Shown: positions 8,201 to 16,128 of the stretch, one piece after another | Numbering within the stretch: position 1 is the stretch's first letter | Layout of the letters: the number at the start of each line of letters is the position of its first letter | Source of the DNA: Chitinophagales bacterium | GTDB lineage: Bacteria; Bacteroidota; Bacteroidia; Chitinophagales; BACL12 | Assembly: GCA_014380545.1 (NCBI GenBank) | Contig: JACMJP010000092.1 | Coordinates: 1 to 41,131, forward strand | Length of the DNA: 41,131 nucleotides | Direction: 5' to 3' | Notes under the pieces: generated by a model | What the model was told of the DNA's origin: nothing | Databases searched by the model: none | Seen by the model: only the letters and a program-made list of their open reading frames with translations | Translations under genes and position numbers: made by a program

Positions 8201-10819
8201 TTGAAAAGTAAAATTTTATACAGTACAACTTCAATTTTAATTCTTTTTATTCTTTCAGGATGTGCATCCGGGAAAAAGTCAAACTTTATTAGCAGGGGAT
8301 ACCACAATATGACTGCTTATAACAACGGATATTTCAATGCAAAAATATCTATGAAGGAAAATGAGGAAATATTTAACACTACCATTGAAGACGATTACAC
8401 AACTATTCTTCCCGTTTTTAAATATCCTGATGATGCGGCTGCCCAAAGTGTACAGGCGGGCATGGATGAGATCATCAAAAAAAACTCTATAGCCATTCAG
8501 TTACATCCGAAAAGCAAATGGGTGGACGATAGTTATTTTTTAATAGGCAAAGCAAATTTTTATAAACATAATTATACAGAGGCGCTCACATCATTTCAAT
8601 ATGTCATAAGCGAATATTCAACTACAAAGAAGAAAAAAAAGAAGAAAAAAAAGGATGATGTAGAAATGAGCATAATTGAAAAATTGCGGCATCAGCCTGT
8701 GCATAATGAATCCAGTTTATGGGTGGTGCGCACTTTAATTGAAATGAAAGAATACAATTCGGCCAATACTGCATTGAGTGTAATTAAAGGCAGTTCAAAA
8801 TTTCCTGAAATATTGTTAGGCGAATTATATGCAGTAGAAGCTGATGCAAATATTAAACAGGGAATGTTAGCGGCGGCAATTGAACCACTTGAAAAAAGTA
8901 TAGCGAACACAAATGATAAAACAACGAGGGCGAGATATCATTTTATTTTATCTCAGCTTTATCAAACAGTAGAGGATGATGCTAAAGCCTTGGATGAATT
9001 AAAAAAAGTTATTGATCTGAAGCCGGACTACAAAATGGATTTTTATGCAAGATTAGGTATTGCAACTCTTTTATTAGATAATTATAGCACTTCCGGTGAA
9101 GGCACAATTAAAATGCTGAGTGAAATGCTGAAGCAGGAAAAGTATAAAGAGTTTTACAGCTTATTATACAATATTCTTGCAGGAATTGAAACGGCAAAAA
9201 AGAATACAGATGCTGCAGTAGAATATTTAAGTCTTGCGGTGCGCAGCGAAGATGCTGATGGCTTACAAAAAGCAATTGCATATATGCAATTGGGTGATAT
9301 AAATTATACGGCAATCGAATACATTAAAGCATATAATTATTACGACAGCAGTTTAATTTCACTTCCTAAAGATCATGAACGTTATCCCGGAATTGTTTTG
9401 CGCAGGGATGGATTAAACGACCTTGTAAAAGAGTTGCAGATCATTGAAACAGAAAAAAAATTACAATATTTTGCTACACTCTCAGATAAAGCATTGGAAT
9501 CAGAATTGGCAAAAATGATCCCCGAAGAGGACAGTAATGATCCCGGCCAGGAATTTCTGGATGATAACACAACAGAAACGACAACCAATGTAACAGCAGG
9601 TTCAACATTTTATTTTTATGATGCCTCTATGCGATCAAGAGGATATAGCGAATTTAAAAAAGCATATGGTAATCGTAAATTAGAAGATAACTGGAGAAGA
9701 AGTGATAAGACATCAGGCAGCTATTCCGAAGAGGAAACAACTGCAGCTAATATTGACACTGTGGCAATAGGCGAAACAATTGACCTTTCAAAAAGTAATA
9801 TTACCAGAGATGAAATTCTTGCAAGTATCCCGAGAACAGATGAACAAAAGGCTGCATCAAATGCGAGAATAGCTATTGCTTTATATAATGCGGGAGGGAT
9901 ATACAAAACAAATTTTGAAAATATTACAAAAGCAAAGGAAAATTTTACGGAGAATATAAATCAATATCCTAAAAATGGTTTAGAGTTACAATCACTATAT
10001 CAGATGTATTTGTTAAGTGATGGAAGTAAAAAGGAAGAATATAAAAATGCTATTCTTTCAAATTATCCAGGGAGTTTATTTGCAAATATTATTAATGATC
10101 ATGATTACATCAGTAAACAAAATAAAAAAGATGTTGCCGTAGAATCATATTACTATACTGCTTATGAAAAATATCAAATGGACTCAATAAATGAATTAAC
10201 GCTCATGCTGCTCAGCGTTGATAGTTTATTTAAAACAAATCCATTAAAACCAAAGTTTGATATGCTTTCTGCATTAGTACTGGCTAAACAAAATAAAACA
10301 GATGAATTTGTAACAGCATTACAGGGAGTAGCAAAAAAATATGCAACAGATGAAGTTGGAATAAAAGCAAAAGAAATTCTTTCCTCAATGGGCAGGGGAG
10401 ATAAGGAAGAGAAGAAAGATGAAGTGATGCCGCCAACATATACATTTAAAAAAGAGGAAGAACAATATTTTGTTGCTGTATTAAATGAAACAGGAAAAAC
10501 GGCATCTGACCTCAAGACAAACATCGCAAATTTTAATGGTGTAAATTTCAGTTTAATGACACTGAAAGTAAGTTCATTGTTGCTCGGGAAAGAAAAAACG
10601 CTGGTGATGGTGAAATCATTTAAAAATGTGGAAGAAGCAATGAATTATTATAATACAATTATTAATGATGGAGATGTAACTAAAAATGTTATAACAGAGG
10701 AATTAACATACTTCGTTATCTCCAAATCCAATTATATACAATTTTATAAAAACAAAGATGTTGAAATGTATGAATTGTTTTTTGACGAAAATTATTTTAA
10801 CGAGGAAGAAGACGAATGA
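8201..10819 (+). CDS. porW: PorW/SprE-type T9SS-associated TPR lipoprotein
   Basis: 872 residues. The signal peptide ends at a lipobox (ILSGC, lipidated Cys21). The opening NFISRGYHNMTAYNNGYFNAK and the following helical TPR repeats (residues ~75-430 and ~540-740) are typical of PorW/SprE. This lipoprotein is needed for type IX secretion and gliding and links the outer-membrane machinery with PorN/GldN. The start is TTG; no ATG lies between it and the lipobox. A run of nine lysines (8627-8653) with two A8 tracts interrupts the TPR region. Its stop overlaps the PBP start (ATGA), implying coupled translation. The PorW identity rests on N-terminal pattern and length. Confidence 0.82.
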   Translation: MKSKILYSTTSILILFILSGCASGKKSNFISRGYHNMTAYNNGYFNAKISMKENEEIFNTTIEDDYTTILPVFKYPDDAAAQSVQAGMDEIIKKNSIAIQLHPKSKWVDDSYFLIGKANFYKHNYTEALTSFQYVISEYSTTKKKKKKKKKDDVEMSIIEKLRHQPVHNESSLWVVRTLIEMKEYNSANTALSVIKGSSKFPEILLGELYAVEADANIKQGMLAAAIEPLEKSIANTNDKTTRARYHFILSQLYQTVEDDAKALDELKKVIDLKPDYKMDFYARLGIATLLLDNYSTSGEGTIKMLSEMLKQEKYKEFYSLLYNILAGIETAKKNTDAAVEYLSLAVRSEDADGLQKAIAYMQLGDINYTAIEYIKAYNYYDSSLISLPKDHERYPGIVLRRDGLNDLVKELQIIETEKKLQYFATLSDKALESELAKMIPEEDSNDPGQEFLDDNTTETTTNVTAGSTFYFYDASMRSRGYSEFKKAYGNRKLEDNWRRSDKTSGSYSEEETTAANIDTVAIGETIDLSKSNITRDEILASIPRTDEQKAASNARIAIALYNAGGIYKTNFENITKAKENFTENINQYPKNGLELQSLYQMYLLSDGSKKEEYKNAILSNYPGSLFANIINDHDYISKQNKKDVAVESYYYTAYEKYQMDSINELTLMLLSVDSLFKTNPLKPKFDMLSALVLAKQNKTDEFVTALQGVAKKYATDEVGIKAKEILSSMGRGDKEEKKDEVMPPTYTFKKEEEQYFVAVLNETGKTASDLKTNIANFNGVNFSLMTLKVSSLLLGKEKTLVMVKSFKNVEEAMNYYNTIINDGDVTKNVITEELTYFVISKSNYIQFYKNKDVEMYELFFDENYFNEEEDE

Positions 10820-13110
10820 CATTTAAACAACAGTATTCACGATACAGTAAATACAATCGCTGGTTTTGGCGTATTTTTTTTGGAGGATTAACACTGCTCA
10901 CATTTTTTATTCTGCTTTTATCATTTGGTGTATTTGGTAAATTGCCTTCATTTGAGGAATTGGAAAATCCGCAGAGTTATCTTGCAACGCAAATTCTTTC
11001 CAGCGATGGAGAATTATTGGGAAGATATTATAAAGAAAACAGAACAAACGTTTCTTACCAGGATATTCCACCTTATTTAATTGACGCATTAATTTCAACC
11101 GAAGACAAACGATTTTACGATCATTCAGGAATTGATGCAAAAAGTTTGGGCAGGGTAATTTTTAAAACAATTATCCTGAACCAGGAACAAAGCGGCGGGG
11201 GAAGTACTATAACACAGCAGCTTGCAAAAAATTTATATGGAAGACCAAGTGCTGATCATATTTTTTCACTTGGTTTAATAAAAATAAAAGAATGGGTTAC
11301 TGCATCAAAACTTGAACGCCGTTATACAAAAGAGGAAATTATAACCATGTACCTGAATACTGTAGAATATATTTATGATGCTCATGGTGTTCAAACTGCA
11401 GCAAAAACATTTTTTAATAAATCGGTTGATTCCCTTTCTGTTAATGAAGCGGCAGTATTAGTGGGCATGGTAAAAAATCCTTCATTATATAATCCTATTA
11501 AACATCCTGAAAATGCTTTCGACAGAAAAAATACAGTGCTTGCATTGATGCAGCAAAATGGGAAATTAAGTGAAGCAGATTTTAAAAAATTTAAAGAAGA
11601 TAAAATTGATATCAGCAAATTTAAAAGACAGGATCATAAAAGTGGTGATGCAACTTATTTCAGAGAATATTTGCGTTTGTGGTTATCTGATTGGTGTAAA
11701 AAAAATCCGAAACTGGATGGAACAGAATGGGATATTTACAAAGATGGATTAAGAGTATATACAACACTAAATGCCGATATGCAGCATTATGCCGAACAGG
11801 CAAGTGCAGAATGGCTTACAAAATTGCAAAAATCATTTAATGATCACTGGAAAGGAAATAAATATGAACCGTGGAATTTTCCTTACTCAGGAAGAACGCA
11901 ACCTGATTTAATTGACGATGCTGTGAAAGGCAGCGAAAGATATTATCAATTAAAAAAACAGGGATTAAAAGAAAGTGAGATCATGGAAAATTTTAATACT
12001 CCAATTAAAATGACTGTGTTCACCTGGAAAAATAAATTGCATGACCTCGATACAATAATGAGCCCTTACGATTCAATTAAATATGCAAAAAAATTATTGC
12101 ACCCGGGTTTCATGGCAATAGACCCGCATACTGGTGAAATAAAAGCATGGGTTGGTGGAATTGACATGCGTTATTTTCAGTTAGATCATGTAAACCCGCA
12201 TACAAAAAGACAAGTAGGTTCTACATTTAAACCATTTGTTTATACCGCCGCAATTGCAGATAAAGGATTTTCTCCATGCCAGCAGGTTCCTAATTTACCG
12301 GTAACATTTGAGCGGGGGAAAAAATGGGGATTATTGAGCGACTGGACACCAAAAAATTCTGATGGCAGTTCAGGTGGTATGCTCACATTAAGTATGGGTC
12401 TCGGAAAATCAGTAAATACAATTACAGCATATTTGTTAAGGGAAGTGGGCATTCAGCCTGTAATTGATCTTTCAAAAAATATGGGTATTGAAAGCGAAAT
12501 TCCTTTTCAGCCATCAATTTGTTTAGGGGCAACTGATATTTCTGTGTATGAAATGACCGCAGCTTACACAGCTTATGCAAATAAAGGTGTTGCTGTACGA
12601 CCAATTTTTGTTTCAAGAATTGAAGACAGAAACGGAAATATTATTGTTGAATTTCCTGTAAAAAAAGTGGAGGTAATGCGGGAAGAAATTGCAAGTGTTA
12701 TGCTCACGATGCTGGAATATGTAATCGATCATGGAACAGGGCAGCGTTTAAGAAGAACTGAATACGGCGGCATTACCAGTGAAGTGGCAGGTAAAACCGG
12801 TACTACGCAGGAAAATACAGATGGCTGGTTTATGGGCATGACCCCACAATTGGTATGTGGTGTTTGGGTTGGTGCTGATGATCCTGTTGTGCATTTCCGC
12901 TCCACCTCTTTAGGGCAAGGGGCAAACATGGCGCTTCCTATTTATGGTTTATTTATGCGCAAAGTATATAATGATAAAAGTCTTGGTATAGATGCTAATG
13001 CGAAATTCCCTCCCTTCACCGGCGAAAAAACAATAGAACTCGACTGCACAAAATATGCAACCGCTGATGATAATGTATATGATGATATTATGGAAGGGTA
13101 TGATGAATAA
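10816..13110 (+). CDS. Class A penicillin-binding protein 1A (bifunctional transglycosylase/transpeptidase)
   Basis: 764 residues. One N-terminal transmembrane helix (~20-41) is followed by a GT51 glycosyltransferase domain with the catalytic-Glu motif EDKRFYDHSGID and GGGSTITQQLAKN. A linker leads to a penicillin-binding transpeptidase domain with SxxK (STFKPF, near residue 469), SxN (SVNT, near 533) and KTGT (near 660). All catalytic motifs are intact. It polymerises and cross-links peptidoglycan on the periplasmic face. It overlaps porW by 4 nt, so the two are probably translated together. Confidence 0.95.
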   Translation: MTFKQQYSRYSKYNRWFWRIFFGGLTLLTFFILLLSFGVFGKLPSFEELENPQSYLATQILSSDGELLGRYYKENRTNVSYQDIPPYLIDALISTEDKRFYDHSGIDAKSLGRVIFKTIILNQEQSGGGSTITQQLAKNLYGRPSADHIFSLGLIKIKEWVTASKLERRYTKEEIITMYLNTVEYIYDAHGVQTAAKTFFNKSVDSLSVNEAAVLVGMVKNPSLYNPIKHPENAFDRKNTVLALMQQNGKLSEADFKKFKEDKIDISKFKRQDHKSGDATYFREYLRLWLSDWCKKNPKLDGTEWDIYKDGLRVYTTLNADMQHYAEQASAEWLTKLQKSFNDHWKGNKYEPWNFPYSGRTQPDLIDDAVKGSERYYQLKKQGLKESEIMENFNTPIKMTVFTWKNKLHDLDTIMSPYDSIKYAKKLLHPGFMAIDPHTGEIKAWVGGIDMRYFQLDHVNPHTKRQVGSTFKPFVYTAAIADKGFSPCQQVPNLPVTFERGKKWGLLSDWTPKNSDGSSGGMLTLSMGLGKSVNTITAYLLREVGIQPVIDLSKNMGIESEIPFQPSICLGATDISVYEMTAAYTAYANKGVAVRPIFVSRIEDRNGNIIVEFPVKKVEVMREEIASVMLTMLEYVIDHGTGQRLRRTEYGGITSEVAGKTGTTQENTDGWFMGMTPQLVCGVWVGADDPVVHFRSTSLGQGANMALPIYGLFMRKVYNDKSLGIDANAKFPPFTGEKTIELDCTKYATADDNVYDDIMEGYDE

Positions 13111-13124
13111 ATTGTTTGCTACTA

Positions 13125-13514
13125 TCATTCTGTCCTGGACAATTCAAATTGATAATGCTTTTCATAGTCTGTCCATTGACCTAAGATTTTATTATTTGCT
13201 AACGTTCCAACAAATTGCTCCTTTTTATTTTCACTTGCATAAAAGGCATCCATAATAATGTGATTATCTTTTAAACTTCCTTTAACCGGAATAGGAATAT
13301 CATATTTAGTGTATTTATAAAACCCTGTAATTTCATTTTCAACAACACTAATTTCTAATTCAATTGGTATGGATTTATTAATAGATCCAAAAAATGATAG
13401 CTTGTCCATGGCGTCAGGATGATTTCTTAAATTGAAATCAGCAAAGAGTGCCACCACACCTGTAACAGTAGTTATTAGTGTGCATATTAATGCTATTTTT
13501 TTGCCGCTAACCAT
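13125..13514 (-). CDS. Uncharacterised small membrane-anchored or exported protein
   Basis: 129 residues, family not recognised. Residues 5-25 form one hydrophobic segment (IALICTLITTVTGVVALFA) after a basic N-terminus: a signal anchor or signal peptide. The remainder is strand-rich, with a pattern ending GFYKYTKYDI...VKGSLKDNHIIMDAF...FVGTLANNKILGQWTD. This is reminiscent of small lipocalin-like or beta-sandwich domains in which short strands alternate with G-x-W/Y turns. It lies tail-to-tail with the PBP gene (14-bp gap). Its promoter carries the same candidate operator as the 618-residue gene at 13713-15569, suggesting shared regulation. Confidence 0.7.
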   Translation of the reverse strand: MVSGKKIALICTLITTVTGVVALFADFNLRNHPDAMDKLSFFGSINKSIPIELEISVVENEITGFYKYTKYDIPIPVKGSLKDNHIIMDAFYASENKKEQFVGTLANNKILGQWTDYEKHYQFELSRTE

Positions 13515-13548
13515 ATATGCATTATAAAAAGTAATTCAAGTCAATACA

Positions 13549-13597
13549 CAAATTTATTCTAACCCATGACTAAAATCAATCTCCAATATCAGTGATT
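13549..13597 (-). promoter_or_regulatory. Promoter with candidate operator, copy A (upstream of the 129-residue gene)
   Basis: On the minus strand, a 20-bp imperfect inverted repeat (13578-13597, AATCACT-N6-GGAGATT) overlaps a -33-like GATTGATTT. Exactly 16 bp later is the -7 box TAAATTTG (13556-13549), which fits TAnnTTTG. The start codon is 34 bp further. The layout, including all spacings, is repeated at 15691-15739. The box positions are read from the sequence; binding by a regulator is inferred. Confidence 0.6.
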
Positions 13598-13663
13598 TAT
13601 TTGATCTAAGAAATTTTGGCCTGGTATGAATTATTATCTTCACTAATTGAACAAAAGATAATT

Positions 13664-13697
13664 TTCAGCAGAGTCTTATTTAAATGACTCTGCTGAA
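13664..13697 (-). terminator. Hairpin terminator after the 618-residue gene
   Basis: A perfect 12-bp stem, TTCAGCAGAGTC (13664-13675) with GACTCTGCTGAA (13686-13697), and a 10-nt A/T loop lie 15 bp beyond the stop codon at 13713. On the minus strand it is followed by an A/T-rich stretch with only a short T run. It could act as a terminator or as a 3'-end stabilising stem. Confidence 0.65.
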
Positions 13698-13712
13698 ACT
13701 GAAACCATTATT

Positions 13713-15569
13713 TTAACTTTTACAGAAAGACAACCAATCCTCAATATTGCTATGTTGATTTTCTCCATTTGTTAGTTTTAATTCCACAGACATTATAACT
13801 GTGTAGGCACATTTACTTAAAGTATTTACCGGAACTAAAATGGGATTATGCAATTCAGTGGCTGTTCCAAATGTTTCAACGACTGAACTGACTGGAGTTA
13901 CATTTTCAATAGAATAAGGTCCACCGGGTCCATATAAAGTAAGGCTAACTGCACCCATATTTGGATTAGCAGCTGTATAATTTACATGTATTGCATTCGT
14001 GATAAGTGTGCAACCAGTTCCGCCGCCACCGCCTATCATTTCCTGAATATCTATGCAGGCGACGCCCATCTCATTAGAAATCTGCGGCATCCAAGAACCA
14101 AACTGCGGTACATTTTGATACTCTGTATTAAACATGGCAACTGGATTGGAAACTCCCGCTGTTACTTCTGTAGCAGGGTTACCTACCTGGCGTTTTCTCA
14201 TTCGTATTTTAAAAAATCTGTTTTGTTGAAGAGGAGCTATTGTAGTTGTGGATTGCCCTTGTATCAAGCCCGCCATGTTTAGCACAGCACCATTCAATTT
14301 AGATGTATCAAGACCCAATAACGGTCCGTTAATATTAGGTGCAAAATTGCTCGCTTGTGGCACTGCAATCCATCCGCCTGGATCTACACCGTTGCTTGCA
14401 CCTACAATATAGTCATCTATTATTACAGGATTCATGGGGTCACCAGTAAGTGTATAAAAAGTACCTATTACAGCATCGCACATTTGCGGGGCTAATACTT
14501 TTTTCCATATCCCTATTTCAGCTCCACCAGGACCACTAGTTTCAATTGTATCAAAGCTGTATTCCATTGCCACCCCATTTAATTTTTGGTTGAGGTTACC
14601 CCGCAATTTAATGCAACTGTAAAATGCCTGTCCGGCAGGGGTTTTTCCTGTAGCTAATGCAATTACATTTGGATTACCGCTGGCAATAATCTCATTTATA
14701 AAATGGTTTCCATTGTTTCCAATCTTTGTGAAAGAAGCCGGGATGGGGTCAGGGATAATCTCTATGTCTTTCAAACACAATTCGACACAAAGGCAATAAC
14801 CTACATTATTTCTACGGTTAGCGGCTGTTTCTCCCTGTATGGATAAGCCATTGTATTCGTATTTAAAATATACATCCGGTCCGCTGTTAAAAGTGAGTGA
14901 AACAGGATCTGTTTCAACATTTATCCAGGGCGATAAAAATGTTTGTTTAAAATCAATTGATGTGTAATCAATCCGGAAATGCCCATTAGCATCTGTTATA
15001 GCGCTGCCAAGGTTATCATCCGTTAAAAAATCAGCATCATATGCCGTTATTTTTACATTTGGAATAGGTGTTTTAGTGCCACAAACATACATGTGCCCAC
15101 ATATTACCCAGGCATCAAAATAATATCCCCGAATATAGCACCACCATCTTCCTGTTATGCAATATTCCCATTGATAGTAATAGCTTTCTCTTTCTTTATC
15201 TATTCTCCATTGCGGGTATACAGTGGTAAGATGAAATTGCAAAGGCTCTTTACGGGGTTTGGGTGGTGTACGAGGTACAGTGCCGCAAATAAAGTCAATA
15301 TCAAAAGCTGTTTTACTGTACTTTTCATCCAGTACAAATTCGAAGTTGCCCTTTTCATCGGTTTTTGTAGTGGCAATAAGTAAATCTTTTCTTGCAGCGC
15401 TTTCTTCTTTTGTAACTAAGCGAAAAGTGTCTTTGGTGCTCGCAACTGTATTTTCGACTACCCTTTCTTTTTGCCAGGGCAGGTAGAGAAGTACTTCTAT
15501 ACCATAAAGTGGTTCAGTGCAATCTTCGCAGAGATAACCGCAGAGGGAGCCTTTAAATCTGTATTTCAT
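13713..15569 (-). CDS. Large uncharacterised protein with two transthyretin-like domains and no signal peptide
   Basis: 618 residues, function not recognised. There is no signal peptide, transmembrane helix or T9SS domain. The N-terminus is cysteine-rich (CGYLCEDC, residues 10-17). Residues ~7-115 (FKGSLCGYL..., TKTDEKGNFEFVLDE) and ~155-265 (ICGHMYVCGTKTPIPNVKITAYDAD, SAITDANGHFRID) each resemble a transthyretin/carboxypeptidase-regulatory-like beta-sandwich. They are joined by an unusually aromatic stretch (YYYQWEYCITGRWWCYIRGYYFDAW, in pieces around residues 131-155). Residues ~280-618 are Gly/Asn/Pro-rich, probably all beta, with IGGGGGTGC near residue 515 and a C-terminal segment CAYTVIMSVELKLTNGE. 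By eye its base composition is richer in G+C than its neighbours. It is monocistronic, with its own promoter/operator and terminator. Confidence 0.75.
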   Translation of the reverse strand: MKYRFKGSLCGYLCEDCTEPLYGIEVLLYLPWQKERVVENTVASTKDTFRLVTKEESAARKDLLIATTKTDEKGNFEFVLDEKYSKTAFDIDFICGTVPRTPPKPRKEPLQFHLTTVYPQWRIDKERESYYYQWEYCITGRWWCYIRGYYFDAWVICGHMYVCGTKTPIPNVKITAYDADFLTDDNLGSAITDANGHFRIDYTSIDFKQTFLSPWINVETDPVSLTFNSGPDVYFKYEYNGLSIQGETAANRRNNVGYCLCVELCLKDIEIIPDPIPASFTKIGNNGNHFINEIIASGNPNVIALATGKTPAGQAFYSCIKLRGNLNQKLNGVAMEYSFDTIETSGPGGAEIGIWKKVLAPQMCDAVIGTFYTLTGDPMNPVIIDDYIVGASNGVDPGGWIAVPQASNFAPNINGPLLGLDTSKLNGAVLNMAGLIQGQSTTTIAPLQQNRFFKIRMRKRQVGNPATEVTAGVSNPVAMFNTEYQNVPQFGSWMPQISNEMGVACIDIQEMIGGGGGTGCTLITNAIHVNYTAANPNMGAVSLTLYGPGGPYSIENVTPVSSVVETFGTATELHNPILVPVNTLSKCAYTVIMSVELKLTNGENQHSNIEDWLSFCKS

Positions 15570-15690
15570 AATTTTAATTGTTATTTATTTTGCCTACTCT
15601 TTCAATACCGGATTTTCAGCTTCTTCCGTTTATAGCAATGCCTTATTAAGACTCTGCTATTAGACTTACATTTTAAATTTAATTTATTGC

Positions 15691-15739
15691 CAAAAATAAA
15701 CCGCTACTAAACCTAAATCAATCCCCAATAGTGGTGATT
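15691..15739 (-). promoter_or_regulatory. Promoter with candidate operator, copy B (upstream of the 618-residue gene)
   Basis: On the minus strand, a 20-bp near-palindrome (15720-15739, AATCACC-N6-GGGGATT) runs into GATTGATTT. A 16-bp gap then leads to the -7 box TATTTTTG (15698-15691), matching TAnnTTTG. This is the same arrangement as copy A at 13549-13597. The expected 5' leader is about 115 nt, much longer than for copy A. A shared transcription factor acting at the -33 region is inferred. Confidence 0.62.
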
Positions 15740-15762
15740 GATTTAACCAAGAAATAAATTAA

Positions 15763-15936
15763 AAGAAAAAAAAGAGTGAAAGCGAATTAGTAAAACATTT
15801 AGATTATCAAAGAGAAAATTTAAGAAACAAATTAAATCATCCGAACAATATTTTATCGCAGTACGAAGCTGAAAGGTTACTTTCTACAGTATTAACTGTA
15901 ATCACAGAAATGATAGAAGAGGTAACAGTGCATTAA
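15763..15936 (+). pseudogene. Start-less coding-like fragment, 57 codons
   Basis: The 559-bp gap 15570-16128 contains one coding-like stretch. Between in-frame TAA codons at 15760-15762 and 15934-15936, the frame reads like a helical protein: LVKHLDYQRENLRNKLNH, then LSQYEAERLLSTVLTVITE, then MIEEVTVH. The only ATG is nine codons from the end and there is no early GTG or TTG. An A-rich run at its start (15761-15773) may hide a frameshift. I do not recognise the family. It is probably the 3' remnant of a small gene; the rest of the gap is AT-rich non-coding sequence apart from promoter copy B and a terminator. Confidence 0.4.
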
Positions 15937-16076
15937 TAAAAAAAGACTTGTTGAACATGCAGGTGTTTAAAAAAATAATTATTCAAAATAATTTTAACTA
16001 GTAGTTTTCGAAATTCTTTTACGCAATAGTTTAGAATTAATTAAATTTATGGAAATCATTAAAAAAAAATAAAAAA

Positions 16077-16103
16077 TCCCGGCAGATAAATAACCTGCCG
16101 GGA
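16077..16103 (-). terminator. Rho-independent terminator after the 16129-17706 gene
   Basis: A perfect 9-bp GC-rich stem, TCCCGGCAG (16077-16085) with CTGCCGGGA (16095-16103), and a 9-nt loop lie 25 bp past the stop codon. On the minus strand the stem is followed by a long T-rich tract. This is a classic intrinsic terminator. Confidence 0.88.
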
Positions 16104-16128
16104 AAATATTATATAATTGAGTATTGTG

